Assembly (NCBI GenBank): GCA_026995045.1
Contig: JALWPK010000230.1
Location: 388 to 39,405 of the forward strand
Source of the DNA: Gammaproteobacteria bacterium
Lineage (GTDB): Bacteria; Pseudomonadota; Gammaproteobacteria; SZUA-229
Reading direction: 5' to 3'
DNA: 39,018 nucleotides
Below are positions 26,344-35,507 of this stretch, one piece after another. Position 1 is the first letter of the stretch; the number at the start of each line of letters is the position of its first letter. Below the pieces are notes generated by a model. The model saw nothing but the letters and a program-made list of their open reading frames with translations, ran no database searches and was not told the DNA's origin. The position numbers and the translations under genes were made by a program.

Positions 26344-27702
26344 ATGGCTGAACCCGATCGTTCAGAAAAAACCGAAAGCCAGTTCCAGGCGCTGAACAAG
26401 GCGCTGCAAACCGGCACCATGCAGCATGCACGCGCCATGCTGAATGAGCTCACGCCTGCTGAAATTGCCCATCTGCTAGAGTCGGTGCCTCCGGCCGAGC
26501 GCCAGTTCCTGTGGGATCTGGTTGACCCGGAAAAAGAAGGCGAGGTGCTGATCGACCTCAGCGAGGAGCTGCGCAACAGCCTGATACGCGACATGTCGCT
26601 GGATGATCTGGTCAACGCCACCGAAGGCATGGATGTCGACGACCTGGCTGACTTTATCCAGTCGCTGCCGGATCGCATCACCACCCAGGTGCTGACCTCG
26701 CTCGACACCCAGCACCGCGAACGCCTCGAAGCCGTGCTTTCCTACCCGGAGGACAGCGCCGGCGGCCTGATGAACACCGACATGGTGACGGTGCGTGCCG
26801 AGGTGACGCTGGATGTGGTGCTGCGCTATCTGCGCAAGCTGGGGGAACTGCCCGAACACACCGACAGCCTGATTGTCACCACCCGCGACAACACCTATGT
26901 CGGCGTTCTGCCGCTGACCACGCTGGTCACCTCTGACCCCGAGTTGACCGTTGGCGAAGTCATGGATCGTGACGCCGAAGTCATCAAGGCCAGCATGGAA
27001 GATGACGATGTCGCCAAGATATTCGAAACCCACGACCTGGTGTCAGCCCCGGTTGTCGACGAAAACATGAAACTGCTGGGCCGCATCACCGTCGACGACG
27101 TGGTCGACGTGATTCGTGAAGAAGCCGAGCACTCTGTATTGAGCATGGCTGGTTTGAACGAAGACGACGATTTGTTCGCGCCGGTGGTCACCAGCTCGCG
27201 CCGCCGCGCCATCTGGCTCGGCATCAACCTGCTAACCGCCTTCATGGCCTCGTGGGTGGTGTCGAATTTTGAAACCACCCTGCAACAGGTGGTCACCGTG
27301 GCCGTGCTGATGAACGTGGTCGCCAGCATGGGCGGCATCGCCGGCACGCAGACGCTGACGCTGGTGATTCGCGGCCTGGCGCTGGGCCAGATCAGCCGCA
27401 GCAATCGCAGCTGGCTGTTTTCCAAGGAAGTGATTGTCGGTTTGCTCAACGGCGTCGGCTGGGCCGTGGTGATTGCGCTGATCGCCGCTTTCTGGTTCAA
27501 CGACATCAAGGTCGCCTATGTGATAGCCGCCGCCACCATCATCAACCTGCTGGTGGCTTCGTTCTCTGGCGTCGCCATCCCGCTGCTGATGCGCAAGTTC
27601 AACGTCGACCCGGCTCTGGCTGGCAGCGTGGTGCTGACCACCGTCACCGATATTGTCGGTCTGTTTGTGTTCCTCGGCCTGGCGACGGTATTTTTGCTTT
27701 AA
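26344..27702 (+). CDS. mgtE: Magnesium transporter MgtE
   Basis: The 452-residue protein has the MgtE layout: an acidic helical N domain (about 1-130), a CBS-domain pair (about 131-255, with MNTDMVTVRAEVTL and MDRDAEVIKASMEDDDV), a connecting helix, and a C-terminal channel region of five membrane helices containing GGIAGTQTLTLVIRGLALG. MgtE is a Mg2+-gated inner-membrane Mg2+ channel; the N and CBS domains sense cytoplasmic Mg2+. Base composition is GC-richer again, as in the pts cluster. In many gammaproteobacteria mgtE directly follows ptsI, so the 20.5 kb between them looks like an insertion. It converges with the next gene with a single base between stops. Confidence 0.96.
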   Translation: MAEPDRSEKTESQFQALNKALQTGTMQHARAMLNELTPAEIAHLLESVPPAERQFLWDLVDPEKEGEVLIDLSEELRNSLIRDMSLDDLVNATEGMDVDDLADFIQSLPDRITTQVLTSLDTQHRERLEAVLSYPEDSAGGLMNTDMVTVRAEVTLDVVLRYLRKLGELPEHTDSLIVTTRDNTYVGVLPLTTLVTSDPELTVGEVMDRDAEVIKASMEDDDVAKIFETHDLVSAPVVDENMKLLGRITVDDVVDVIREEAEHSVLSMAGLNEDDDLFAPVVTSSRRRAIWLGINLLTAFMASWVVSNFETTLQQVVTVAVLMNVVASMGGIAGTQTLTLVIRGLALGQISRSNRSWLFSKEVIVGLLNGVGWAVVIALIAAFWFNDIKVAYVIAAATIINLLVASFSGVAIPLLMRKFNVDPALAGSVVLTTVTDIVGLFVFLGLATVFLL

Positions 27703-27703
27703 G

Positions 27704-28054
27704 CTATCGCTTTTGCTGCTCCCGCCGGGCAATCAAGCGCTGGTTGATTTTCGCCGAAGTCTTGATGTAGGCGCTGACCTGTTCGATTTCTTCCGGGTAC
27801 AGCTTGGCTTTCTTGTACATTTTGGGAATATGCGTTTTCCACGCTTTCGCGGATATATCGTCCACCTGCCGGGTATCATGGCAGGTTGAACAGGCATTGA
27901 CATAGATCTTGCGCCCCTTGCGTAAAAAAGCGGCCCGTTCCGCCGAGATGCCCGCCTCGGATATGTACAGCTGATCCACCGGCGGCGCCAACACCTCGAT
28001 TGAGGTGCAAGCGGCCACACCGATCATCAGTAATACCCCCATCAGTTTCTTCAT
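27704..28054 (-). CDS. Small c-type cytochrome lipoprotein
   Basis: From the ATG at 28054 the product is 116 residues, with a lipoprotein signal MKKLMGVLLMIGVAAC and one CSTCH haem-binding motif followed by a KMYKKAKLYPEEIEQVSAYI helix typical of small mono-haem cytochromes. The frame is open from 28087, but GGGAGGAG sits just before 28054 and the lipobox is then correctly placed. It is the last gene of a - strand run with the ankyrin and oxidoreductase genes next to the multihaem locus, so it probably acts as a periplasmic electron carrier there. Confidence 0.87.
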   Translation of the reverse strand: MKKLMGVLLMIGVAACTSIEVLAPPVDQLYISEAGISAERAAFLRKGRKIYVNACSTCHDTRQVDDISAKAWKTHIPKMYKKAKLYPEEIEQVSAYIKTSAKINQRLIARREQQKR

Positions 28055-28098
28055 TCTGCTCCTCCCGTGGCCGCACCGAGCCATCATTGTAAAATTGT

Positions 28099-30084
28099 CT
28101 AGTTCAGAAAATCGAACAGACCACGCTGTTTCGCATGCGCCTGCAATACCTGCACCACTTGCTGATGACCTGCCGCGCTGGCGATGTGCTCGGCTTTCTC
28201 GCGCTTGTTATTGCGTATATCGACATCTGCTCCGGCCTCCAGCAACTGTTTGACGCTGTCGATATGATTGTTCATCGCCGCCAGCATCAGCGCGGTGTTG
28301 CCCACCCGGTTCTGCGCGTCAATACGCGCGCCATGCTTCAGCAACAAGGCAACCGACTCATCCCGCCCCTTGCTGGCCGCCACCATCAAGGCGGTATTGC
28401 CGTCACTGTCAGTCAGATTGATATTCTGGCCGCGCTTGATTAACAGGCGCAGTATCGCCGGACTTTTCAGCGCTGCTGCCTTGTGCAACACATTGAAACC
28501 GGCGCTGTCCGTATTCACTGACATGCCGCTGTCGAGCAGCAGCGCCAGATTATCCGCGCGACCAGCGTCCACAGCATACCACAGCACACTGCGGCCGGAT
28601 TTGTCACTGGCGTTTTTATCGGCTCCGGCGTTAAGCAGACTGCGTACAATCGAAACCGGCATCGACATCGCCAGCATCAGGGCATTGCGTCCATCGGGAA
28701 GCACAACACTGGCGTCAACATGCTTCTCCAGCAAGCGTCGGATTGCCTGCTGGTTGTTGGCCTGCAGGGCGAACAGCAACGCAGTGTTGCCGGCGCGATC
28801 CTTGAAGTTGACATCGGCGCCCGCATCCAACAACACTTCGGCGGCGTTGGCTTTGTTATTTTCCAGCGCCAGCATCAGCGCTGTTTTGCCCTTTACGGTG
28901 CGGTGATTGATATCCGCGCCTTTTTCCAGCAAGCGTCCGACGATTTTGTGATAACCCTGAAAGGCTGCTCGCGTCAGCGGCGAATGACCTTCACGATCCT
29001 GCTGGTTGACATTCACCCCCTTGCGCAACAAGGCATTGACTACATCCTGTTGTCCGCGCCAGACAGCAATCATCAATGGCGTCCAGCCCTTGTACTGCTT
29101 GTCATTGGCCGCTTGCAGCGCTGCGAGTTTGTGTTTGACTGACAGGCTGTTTTTGTTGTTTTTCGGCAAGCGCGCGCCGTATTTTTTCAGCAGGGACACA
29201 ACCGCCTTGTGGCCGGCATTGCTGGCGCGCACAATGGCGGTCTGTTTTTTCTGATTGCGCGCATCGATACGCGCCTTGTGCGCCAGCAGTTCTTTCACCA
29301 CCGACTTGTGCCCTCTGCCAGCCGCGAGCATCAACGCGGTGTTCCCGTTTACATCCTTGCTGTTGATGTCGGCGCCGGCTTCAAGCAACAGCCTGACTAT
29401 TGCTGCTTCACCTTTTTCCGCCGCCAGCAGTATCGGCCGATTGCCGAACCGGTCGCCCTGCTGCGCGCTGGCGCCATGGCGCAGCAACAAACCTACAATA
29501 ACCGCCTTGCCGCTTTCGACAGCATCCAGCAACAAGGGCCTGCCTGCATCATCCTGATGTTTCGCATCAGCACCCTGTTTCAGCAGCGCTTCCACCGCCA
29601 AACTATCGCCCGCCCGCACCGCTGAGGACAGGGCGGCCTCTTCATCGATATGCTCCGGCAACTGCGCCAGATGCACATCCTGCAATTTTTTCAAACGTTT
29701 ATCAGCTTTTTTATAGCCCTGCGCGGATGCCTGCTGAAACCAGTATTTGGCTTGTTGCAGGTCGCGTTCGACGCCGATACCACGCTCATAATAAACGCCC
29801 AGTGAATACTGTGCGCGCTTGTATTTTTTTCTGGCTGACTGCCGCATCCAGTATGCCGCCTTGGACTCATCCTGTTTCACGCCCTGGCCATTGGCCAGCA
29901 TCACGGCGAGATGATATTGCGCTTCGCGGTCGCCCGAGCGCGCCAGTGGATACAGTATTTTGACTGCCTTGCTGAAATCGTGGCTGCGAATCGCCAGCTT
30001 GGCATCGGACAGATGCGCCGCCATCACATTCATCGGCGACAACAGTACGGCTGCGCAGACCAGCGCCATGAGCAAATTTCGCAT
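28099..30084 (-). CDS. Exported Sel1-repeat and ankyrin-repeat protein
   Basis: The 661-residue protein has a signal peptide (1-22), at least two Sel1/TPR-like repeats (about 55-130, LANGQGVKQDESKAAYWM, YERGIGVERDLQQAKYWF) and about fifteen ankyrin repeats (150-655, for example NGNTALMLAAGRGHKSVVKE). It has no catalytic motif and should be a periplasmic protein-binding scaffold. Its ATG overlaps the TGA of the upstream oxidoreductase by one base (TGATG), so the two are translationally coupled. Fusion of Sel1 and ankyrin arrays in an exported protein beside an electron-transfer locus is unusual. Confidence 0.88.
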   Translation of the reverse strand: MRNLLMALVCAAVLLSPMNVMAAHLSDAKLAIRSHDFSKAVKILYPLARSGDREAQYHLAVMLANGQGVKQDESKAAYWMRQSARKKYKRAQYSLGVYYERGIGVERDLQQAKYWFQQASAQGYKKADKRLKKLQDVHLAQLPEHIDEEAALSSAVRAGDSLAVEALLKQGADAKHQDDAGRPLLLDAVESGKAVIVGLLLRHGASAQQGDRFGNRPILLAAEKGEAAIVRLLLEAGADINSKDVNGNTALMLAAGRGHKSVVKELLAHKARIDARNQKKQTAIVRASNAGHKAVVSLLKKYGARLPKNNKNSLSVKHKLAALQAANDKQYKGWTPLMIAVWRGQQDVVNALLRKGVNVNQQDREGHSPLTRAAFQGYHKIVGRLLEKGADINHRTVKGKTALMLALENNKANAAEVLLDAGADVNFKDRAGNTALLFALQANNQQAIRRLLEKHVDASVVLPDGRNALMLAMSMPVSIVRSLLNAGADKNASDKSGRSVLWYAVDAGRADNLALLLDSGMSVNTDSAGFNVLHKAAALKSPAILRLLIKRGQNINLTDSDGNTALMVAASKGRDESVALLLKHGARIDAQNRVGNTALMLAAMNNHIDSVKQLLEAGADVDIRNNKREKAEHIASAAGHQQVVQVLQAHAKQRGLFDFLN

Positions 30085-31385
30085 CAGGCGGTACCGAACT
30101 TGGTTTCGACTTCGATGCCGATGCTTTTCAGGAAGGGGGTTGGCAGGATGCCACCGGCGCAGACAATAACCGCATCATTGTCGATGCACAGCTCACCATC
30201 TTCGGTAGCGATGGTCACGGTCTTTTCTTCGATAGATTTGACATTGGATTTCATCAACACCTGCAAACGGCCCTGTTGTTCCGCCTGTGCAATTTTTTGA
30301 CGGTTTTTTTCCTTGGCGCGTGAAAACGCTTCGCTGCGGTAGGAAATGGTAACCGTGGTTCCCGGCGCTTCCGAAAGGCTGATGGCCGCTTCCAGCGCGC
30401 TGTCGCCGCCGCCGACCACCAGCACATGCTGGTTGCTGTATTGCTCTGCGTCAATCAGTCGGTACACCACCTTACTTTGCTCTTCGCCCGGCACGCCCAG
30501 CTTGCGCGGCGTACCGCGGCGTCCAATGGCGAGCAATACAGCGCGGGCGTGAAACTCTTCCTGTGTCGTTGTCACCAGAAAGCTGTCGCCCTGCGAGGTG
30601 ACTTTTTCCACTCGCTGTCCGGTTTGTATCCGTAACCCGGTTTGCCTGATGATGCCGTCCCAGAATTCCATCAATGCTTCCTTGGTGGTTTCCTTAAAGT
30701 GCATTTTACCGACAACAGGCAAATCCACTGGCGCCGTCATCACAATCTTGCCACGCGGGTAATGCGATACTGTGCCGCCCATTGAGTCCTGCTCCAGGGT
30801 GACAAATTTCAGTTTCTTTTCCATCGCCATCAAGGATGCGGCGATTCCCGCCGGACCGGCGCCAACGATCACCACATCCAGCGGATGCTTGCCAATACCG
30901 TCGAGCTTGCTGATTGATTCCATTGCCTGCCTGCCCTGGGTGGCGGCATTTCGAATCAGGCCCATGCCGCCAAGTTCTCCGGCAATAAATACCCCCGGCA
31001 CATTGGTCTGAAAGTCTTCACCAATCTGGGGAATATCGACGCCGCGCTTCTCAGTGCCGAACACCAGCTCAATGGCGTCAAACGGGCAGGCCGTCTTGCA
31101 GGCACCGTGGCCGATGCAATGCGAAGGATCCACCAAATGCGCCTTGCCGTGCAGCACGCCGAGCACGGTTTTTTCCGGGCAGGCGCTTACACAGGTTCCG
31201 CACCCCAGGCATTTGTTGTGGTCGATAAGCGGATGCAGCGAGGCCGGCTCAGTCATGCCCGACTCGACTGACTCCCTGAGCAAAGCCTGGCTGCGGTGGT
31301 GCCGCCTGTGATGTAGCCAGATATAAATTGACATAATCAGCACGGCAGGCACAGCATACAGCAGGTATGTTGTCTGCATATCCAT
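30084..31385 (-). CDS. Membrane-anchored FAD/NAD(P) oxidoreductase with two 4Fe-4S clusters
   Basis: The 433-residue protein begins with one membrane helix (about 5-24), then a ferredoxin-type domain with two Cys clusters (CLGCGTCVSACP and CIGHGACKTACP). A thioredoxin-reductase-like flavoprotein follows, with FAD motif VGAGPAGIAASL and NAD(P) motif VGGGDSALEAA. The redox CxxC of true thioredoxin reductase is absent. It probably moves electrons between pyridine nucleotide and membrane or periplasmic carriers; direction cannot be told. It is divergent from the b-type cytochrome and multihaem genes across a 201-base gap and heads the - strand run with the ankyrin protein and small cytochrome. 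Confidence 0.9.
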   Translation of the reverse strand: MDMQTTYLLYAVPAVLIMSIYIWLHHRRHHRSQALLRESVESGMTEPASLHPLIDHNKCLGCGTCVSACPEKTVLGVLHGKAHLVDPSHCIGHGACKTACPFDAIELVFGTEKRGVDIPQIGEDFQTNVPGVFIAGELGGMGLIRNAATQGRQAMESISKLDGIGKHPLDVVIVGAGPAGIAASLMAMEKKLKFVTLEQDSMGGTVSHYPRGKIVMTAPVDLPVVGKMHFKETTKEALMEFWDGIIRQTGLRIQTGQRVEKVTSQGDSFLVTTTQEEFHARAVLLAIGRRGTPRKLGVPGEEQSKVVYRLIDAEQYSNQHVLVVGGGDSALEAAISLSEAPGTTVTISYRSEAFSRAKEKNRQKIAQAEQQGRLQVLMKSNVKSIEEKTVTIATEDGELCIDNDAVIVCAGGILPTPFLKSIGIEVETKFGTA

Positions 31386-31586
31386 TGGAGAAATGAAGTA
31401 CTCGTTGGCTCAAGTATATGGCATAACGTAAAAAATGCCGAAAAGTATCCTCTTTGAGACTGTAAAATTGTCAGTTTTATTTGATGCTCACTCGAGAGAA
31501 TAGCAGCGCATTTATACATTCTGAACTATATTGACTGTTATCTCTCTGATGTCAGGCCATAACCAAGTGACACACTGATCAGCACC
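31386..31586. other. Divergent intergenic region of the electron-transfer locus
   Basis: About 200 AT-rich bases separate the - strand oxidoreductase run from the + strand cytochrome run, so both promoters should lie here. A TTGACT at 31531 could be a + strand -35, but no good -10 follows. No sigma-54 motif was found. Confidence 0.4.
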
Positions 31587-32414
31587 ATGGGACAAACGAC
31601 ATCAACAAACCGCTTTATAAAAATAATACTTATTGTTTTCAATAAGTTATTTGCCATTTTCATCATTGGCCTGCTATTCTATGGCTGGTCACAACGTGAC
31701 AGCAACTATATTACTGCCGAGAGCGGAATAGGTTACCTGCTGGGCATTGCCGGCGGCAGCCTGATGCTGGTGCTGCTGCTGTATCCGCTCAGCAAACGCA
31801 GCCAACTGCTCACTCGCCTTGTGCCGCTGCGTTTCTGGTTTGGTTTCCACATGTTTCTTGGCGTGGTCGGGCCGGTAATGATTCTGTTTCACGCCAATTT
31901 TCAACTCGGCTCACTCAACAGCAATATCGCCCTGTTCAGCATGATTATTGTTGCTGGCAGCGGTTTGTTTGGCCGGTATTTTTATACCCACATTCATCAC
32001 GGACTATATGGCAACCGCATTTCGCTGCAGGAGCTAAAGCAAAACCTCGCTTCCGAACATAACAACCTGTTTGCCGATGAAAGCCTGGATGACGGTTTTC
32101 GGAAGCGGCTCAACGCGATTGAACAAAAAGTCATGGAACCTTATAGCGGGGTGTTTGCGTCCTTCTACCATGCCATGTTATTGGCAACAAGCGCGCGCCG
32201 CATCAAAAAACGCCTCACAGAGCAATTCAGAAATACCGAGGATTACGCCAGAATCAAAAAAGAAGTCGCCCGCTATGTGCTGGCGCTGAGAAAAATTACT
32301 GCATTCAAACTCTATGAAAGACTGTTTTCCCTGTGGCACCTGTTCCACCTGCCGCTGTTTTTTATGATGCTGATCACCGCCGTCGTGCACATATTTGCTG
32401 TACACATGTACTGA
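31587..32414 (+). CDS. Membrane protein with two His-x13-His pairs, probable diheme b cytochrome
   Basis: The 275-residue protein has about five membrane helices (approximately 11-32, 49-67, 83-105, 113-131 and 252-273) and a cytoplasmic or periplasmic helical insert (about 145-245). His88 and His102 lie 14 residues apart on helix 3, and His254 and His268 are 14 apart on the last helix. This is the spacing by which two helices hold two stacked b-haems in ferric-reductase and cytochrome b families. It starts the + strand run with the multihaem cytochromes, 17 bases before the next, and probably links quinones or the flavoprotein to periplasmic haems. No named family was recognised. Confidence 0.75.
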   Translation: MGQTTSTNRFIKIILIVFNKLFAIFIIGLLFYGWSQRDSNYITAESGIGYLLGIAGGSLMLVLLLYPLSKRSQLLTRLVPLRFWFGFHMFLGVVGPVMILFHANFQLGSLNSNIALFSMIIVAGSGLFGRYFYTHIHHGLYGNRISLQELKQNLASEHNNLFADESLDDGFRKRLNAIEQKVMEPYSGVFASFYHAMLLATSARRIKKRLTEQFRNTEDYARIKKEVARYVLALRKITAFKLYERLFSLWHLFHLPLFFMMLITAVVHIFAVHMY

Positions 32415-32431
32415 AGGAAACCCTTGCCTGA

Positions 32432-34000
32432 ATGAAGGATTACATGAAACGTCTGCCACTCACCCTCATACTGCTGCTGACCTGCCTGATGCAAGCAGCA
32501 CATGCAGATTCGTTCAAAACGCTGCTGATGCCAGGCAAAGTGATTGCTGCGCATGAAAAATACGAAGAGAACTGCGAACAATGTCACGACACCAGCTCAA
32601 AGGCGCGACAGGGTCGTTTGTGCATGAAATGCCACCAGCACGAAAACATTCTCGATGACATCAGTAACAAGACCGGCTACCACGGCCGTCTGCCCGCTGA
32701 CAGCAGCCTCAACTGCAAGCATTGCCATACTGAACACAAAGGCAGAAAGCACAACGTGATTCTGTTCAACCCGTTGACCTTCAATCACGACCAGACTGAC
32801 TTCAGGTTGAAAGGCGGCCACATCAAGGCAAAATGCAACCAGTGTCATAAAAAAGACAAAAAATATGCTGAGGCGCCCTCTCGCTGCGTCAGCTGCCACA
32901 AAAAAGACGATGTGCATAAAGGCAAGCAAGGCAAAAAATGCCAGAACTGTCATTCCGCCGCCAGCTGGAAAAAATCCGCATTTGACCATGACAAAACCGA
33001 TTTCAAACTCAGGGGACGACACAGGCAAACCGCCTGCTCAGCGTGCCACATCAACAAGCAATACAAGGACACGCCCAAACAATGTGTCAGCTGCCATAAA
33101 ATTCAGGATGTGCACCGCAATGCCTACGGCGACAAGTGCCATTCCTGCCACAAACCGTCAAAATGGAGCAAGGCCCGGTTCAATCATGACAAAACTGAAT
33201 TCAAGCTGAAAGGCAGACATAATAAAGTCAGCTGTCATCTTTGCCATGCCCCCGGCAAACCCGCCAACAAGGCGCCAAAACAGTGCGTCTCCTGCCACAA
33301 AGCGGATGATGCGCACAAAAAGCAGTTCGGCGCCAAATGCCAGGACTGCCACAGCACCGCTGGTTGGCAAAAAACGACCTTTCGTCATGACAAAGCCACA
33401 AAATTTCCGCTGGAAGGGAAACATTCTTCACTTTCCTGCGTGTATTGTCATAGGGGCGCATTGGGCAAGGAGAAACTGAAGACCAGCTGCTACAGCTGCC
33501 ATAAGGCGAAAGATGTGCATGACGGAAAACAGGGCAAAAAATGCGACAACTGCCATAATAGTGAGACCTGGCGCAGCGGCACAGGCTTTGATCATGACCT
33601 GTCAGCCTTCCCGCTCATAGGTATGCATGCCAGCACCCAGTGCGAGGAATGCCATCAGGATACGCATTACGCCCAAACGGCGACTGCATGCAATTCGTGT
33701 CATGCAGAAGATGATACGCATGAGACAAGGCTGGGAACAGATTGTGAAACGTGCCACAACCCGAATGACTGGAATATCTGGCTGTTCGATCACGACAAGC
33801 AGACAAACTTCCGCATTGACGGCGCACACGAGGAACTGGGATGCTATGACTGTCACCAGTCACACTCAAGTGGAAAGCTCCAGGCGTCAACTGATTGCAT
33901 CAGCTGCCACCGAAATGATGATAAACATAACCGGCAATTTGGGCGTAACTGCGAACAATGCCATACAACTGACAGTTTTAGCGATATAACACTTCAATAG
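32432..34000 (+). CDS. 21-haem c-type cytochrome
   Basis: The protein is 522 residues from the ATG at 32432; an ATG at 32444 gives a cleaner signal peptide (MKRLPLTLILLL...AHA) and has GAAGGA just before it. I count 21 CxxCH motifs and no other enzyme signature. The central part is built from a 66-67-residue unit with three haems, repeated at about 198-201 bases (start points near 32885, 33083 and 33284), each with an FDHDKT-F-L-G-H segment. Such chains form haem wires through or beside outer-membrane porins. With the next two genes it makes a porin-cytochrome type conduit. It is exported but shows no lipobox, so periplasmic or barrel-inserted location is likely. Confidence 0.95.
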   Translation: MKDYMKRLPLTLILLLTCLMQAAHADSFKTLLMPGKVIAAHEKYEENCEQCHDTSSKARQGRLCMKCHQHENILDDISNKTGYHGRLPADSSLNCKHCHTEHKGRKHNVILFNPLTFNHDQTDFRLKGGHIKAKCNQCHKKDKKYAEAPSRCVSCHKKDDVHKGKQGKKCQNCHSAASWKKSAFDHDKTDFKLRGRHRQTACSACHINKQYKDTPKQCVSCHKIQDVHRNAYGDKCHSCHKPSKWSKARFNHDKTEFKLKGRHNKVSCHLCHAPGKPANKAPKQCVSCHKADDAHKKQFGAKCQDCHSTAGWQKTTFRHDKATKFPLEGKHSSLSCVYCHRGALGKEKLKTSCYSCHKAKDVHDGKQGKKCDNCHNSETWRSGTGFDHDLSAFPLIGMHASTQCEECHQDTHYAQTATACNSCHAEDDTHETRLGTDCETCHNPNDWNIWLFDHDKQTNFRIDGAHEELGCYDCHQSHSSGKLQASTDCISCHRNDDKHNRQFGRNCEQCHTTDSFSDITLQ

Positions 34001-34012
34001 ACGGAAAACATA

Positions 34013-35470
34013 ATGCCGGCAAAACAGAGAAAAAACCAAAATATAATCTTTGCGATACTGCTGTTAGTAGCATTTACTGCCAGCTCTGGCGCGTTCGCCG
34101 CAAAGACTGGTTTTGAACATTTCACCACCGGTTTTCCGTTGATTGGAAAGCACGAACGTATTGAATGCTCAGCTTGCCATGCGGGTGGACAGTTCAAGGG
34201 AACACCGGTGGAATGCGGTCAATGCCACAATAACGTGCGCGCAATCGGCAAACACCCCAACCACATCAACAGCAGCGACTTTTGTGACGACTGTCATACA
34301 GTAGACTCATGGTCTAACGCCAGCTTCGATCATTCCGATGCAACCGGCTCGTGTAATATTTGCCACAACAACTCAGTAGCCACAGGCCCGTCATCCACAC
34401 ATATCCAGGTTGACATGGCAAATTGTGATGACTGTCATAACACCATCAGCTTTACTCGGGCGCGCATGGATCACAACCTGGCTACCGGCACATGCTCATC
34501 CTGTCACAACGGACTTACCGCCAGAGGCAAGCACCCCACACACCTGCAAACCAACAGCGAGTGCGATGTTTGCCATACCACCAACAACTGGCGCGCATCC
34601 GGTTTTGATCACAGCGGCATCAGCCAGCCTTGCAGCAGCTGTCACAACGGAACTACTGCAACCGGCAAATCAGCAACGCATATCACAACAAATGGTGAAT
34701 GCGATACCTGCCACCTTACAACCAATACGTGGCTGGGCGCCAAATTTGACCATGGCAGCATTACCCAGGCTTGTAGCAGCTGCCACAATGGAACCATCGC
34801 AACAGGTAAAAATGCCGGTCATATCCAAACCAACAGCGAGTGTGACAGCTGCCACCTGTCCACCAGCACATGGGCCGGAGCAGGCTTTAACCATAGCTCC
34901 ATAACCCAGCCTTGCAGCAGCTGCCACAACGGCGCGATCGCCACTGGCAAAAATGCCAACCATATTCAGACCAGTGCGGAATGCGACACCTGCCATCGCT
35001 CTACCAACACCTGGCAAGGCGCCACCTTTGACCACAACAACATTACCAGTTCGTGTGTAAGCTGCCATGACGGTGGTACTGCAACCGGCAAAAACAGCAC
35101 CCACTTCATCACCACACTGGACTGTGACCGCTGCCACAGTACATCCCGGTGGACGCCAACTATTTTATTCCGGCACGATTCACCCGACTATCCAGGTGAT
35201 CATCGCTCTGCCGTCAAATGTCAGGATTGTCACACGACAAACAATGAAACCATTGCCTGGCCGTTTGCCGCCTACAAGCCGGATTGTGCAGGTTGTCATG
35301 CCGGCGACTACAAGCGCGGCCCACACAAGAAAACCGAAAGTCCTGAAACTTTCTACACCGTCAGCGAATTGCGTGACTGCTCAGGCTCGTGCCATGTGTA
35401 TGACAGCAATGGAAATATCAAGAAGCGACGTGATCGCGAACATCGCGCCAGCGGCGGTGATTTTGACTAG
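34013..35470 (+). CDS. 17-haem c-type cytochrome (18 if the CSGSCH site is used)
   Basis: The 485-residue protein has a signal peptide (about 1-29), 17 CxxCH motifs and one CSGSCH (CX3CH) near the C-terminus. Much of the middle consists of near-identical 47-residue units (141 bases) with two haems each: one CSSCHNGTxATGK and one ECDxCHxxTxTW. Start points near 34630, 34771 and 34912 are exactly 141 bases apart. Its N-terminal segment GFEHFTTGFPLIGKHERIECSACH matches the repeat style of the 21-haem neighbour, so the two are related. It begins 12 bases after that gene. It is probably the outer or inner partner in the conduit; which one is not evident. Confidence 0.94.
   Translation: MPAKQRKNQNIIFAILLLVAFTASSGAFAAKTGFEHFTTGFPLIGKHERIECSACHAGGQFKGTPVECGQCHNNVRAIGKHPNHINSSDFCDDCHTVDSWSNASFDHSDATGSCNICHNNSVATGPSSTHIQVDMANCDDCHNTISFTRARMDHNLATGTCSSCHNGLTARGKHPTHLQTNSECDVCHTTNNWRASGFDHSGISQPCSSCHNGTTATGKSATHITTNGECDTCHLTTNTWLGAKFDHGSITQACSSCHNGTIATGKNAGHIQTNSECDSCHLSTSTWAGAGFNHSSITQPCSSCHNGAIATGKNANHIQTSAECDTCHRSTNTWQGATFDHNNITSSCVSCHDGGTATGKNSTHFITTLDCDRCHSTSRWTPTILFRHDSPDYPGDHRSAVKCQDCHTTNNETIAWPFAAYKPDCAGCHAGDYKRGPHKKTESPETFYTVSELRDCSGSCHVYDSNGNIKKRRDREHRASGGDFD
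34560..35095 (+). repeat. Tandem 141-bp (47-residue, two-haem) repeats within the 17-haem cytochrome
   Basis: The block TGCAGCAGCTG[TC]CACAA recurs at 34631, 34772 (with one change) and 34913, with the bases between also closely similar. This indicates recent in-frame tandem duplication. Flanking units are more diverged. Confidence 0.75.
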
Positions 35471-35507
35471 CGCAATAATACACATAGCCTGATCTCACCA
35501 TATCAAG

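Noticed and set aside
32885-35095. Regular repeats that might be a CRISPR-like array
   Set aside because: The periodicity (141 and about 198 bases) lies inside open reading frames and encodes haem-binding modules.
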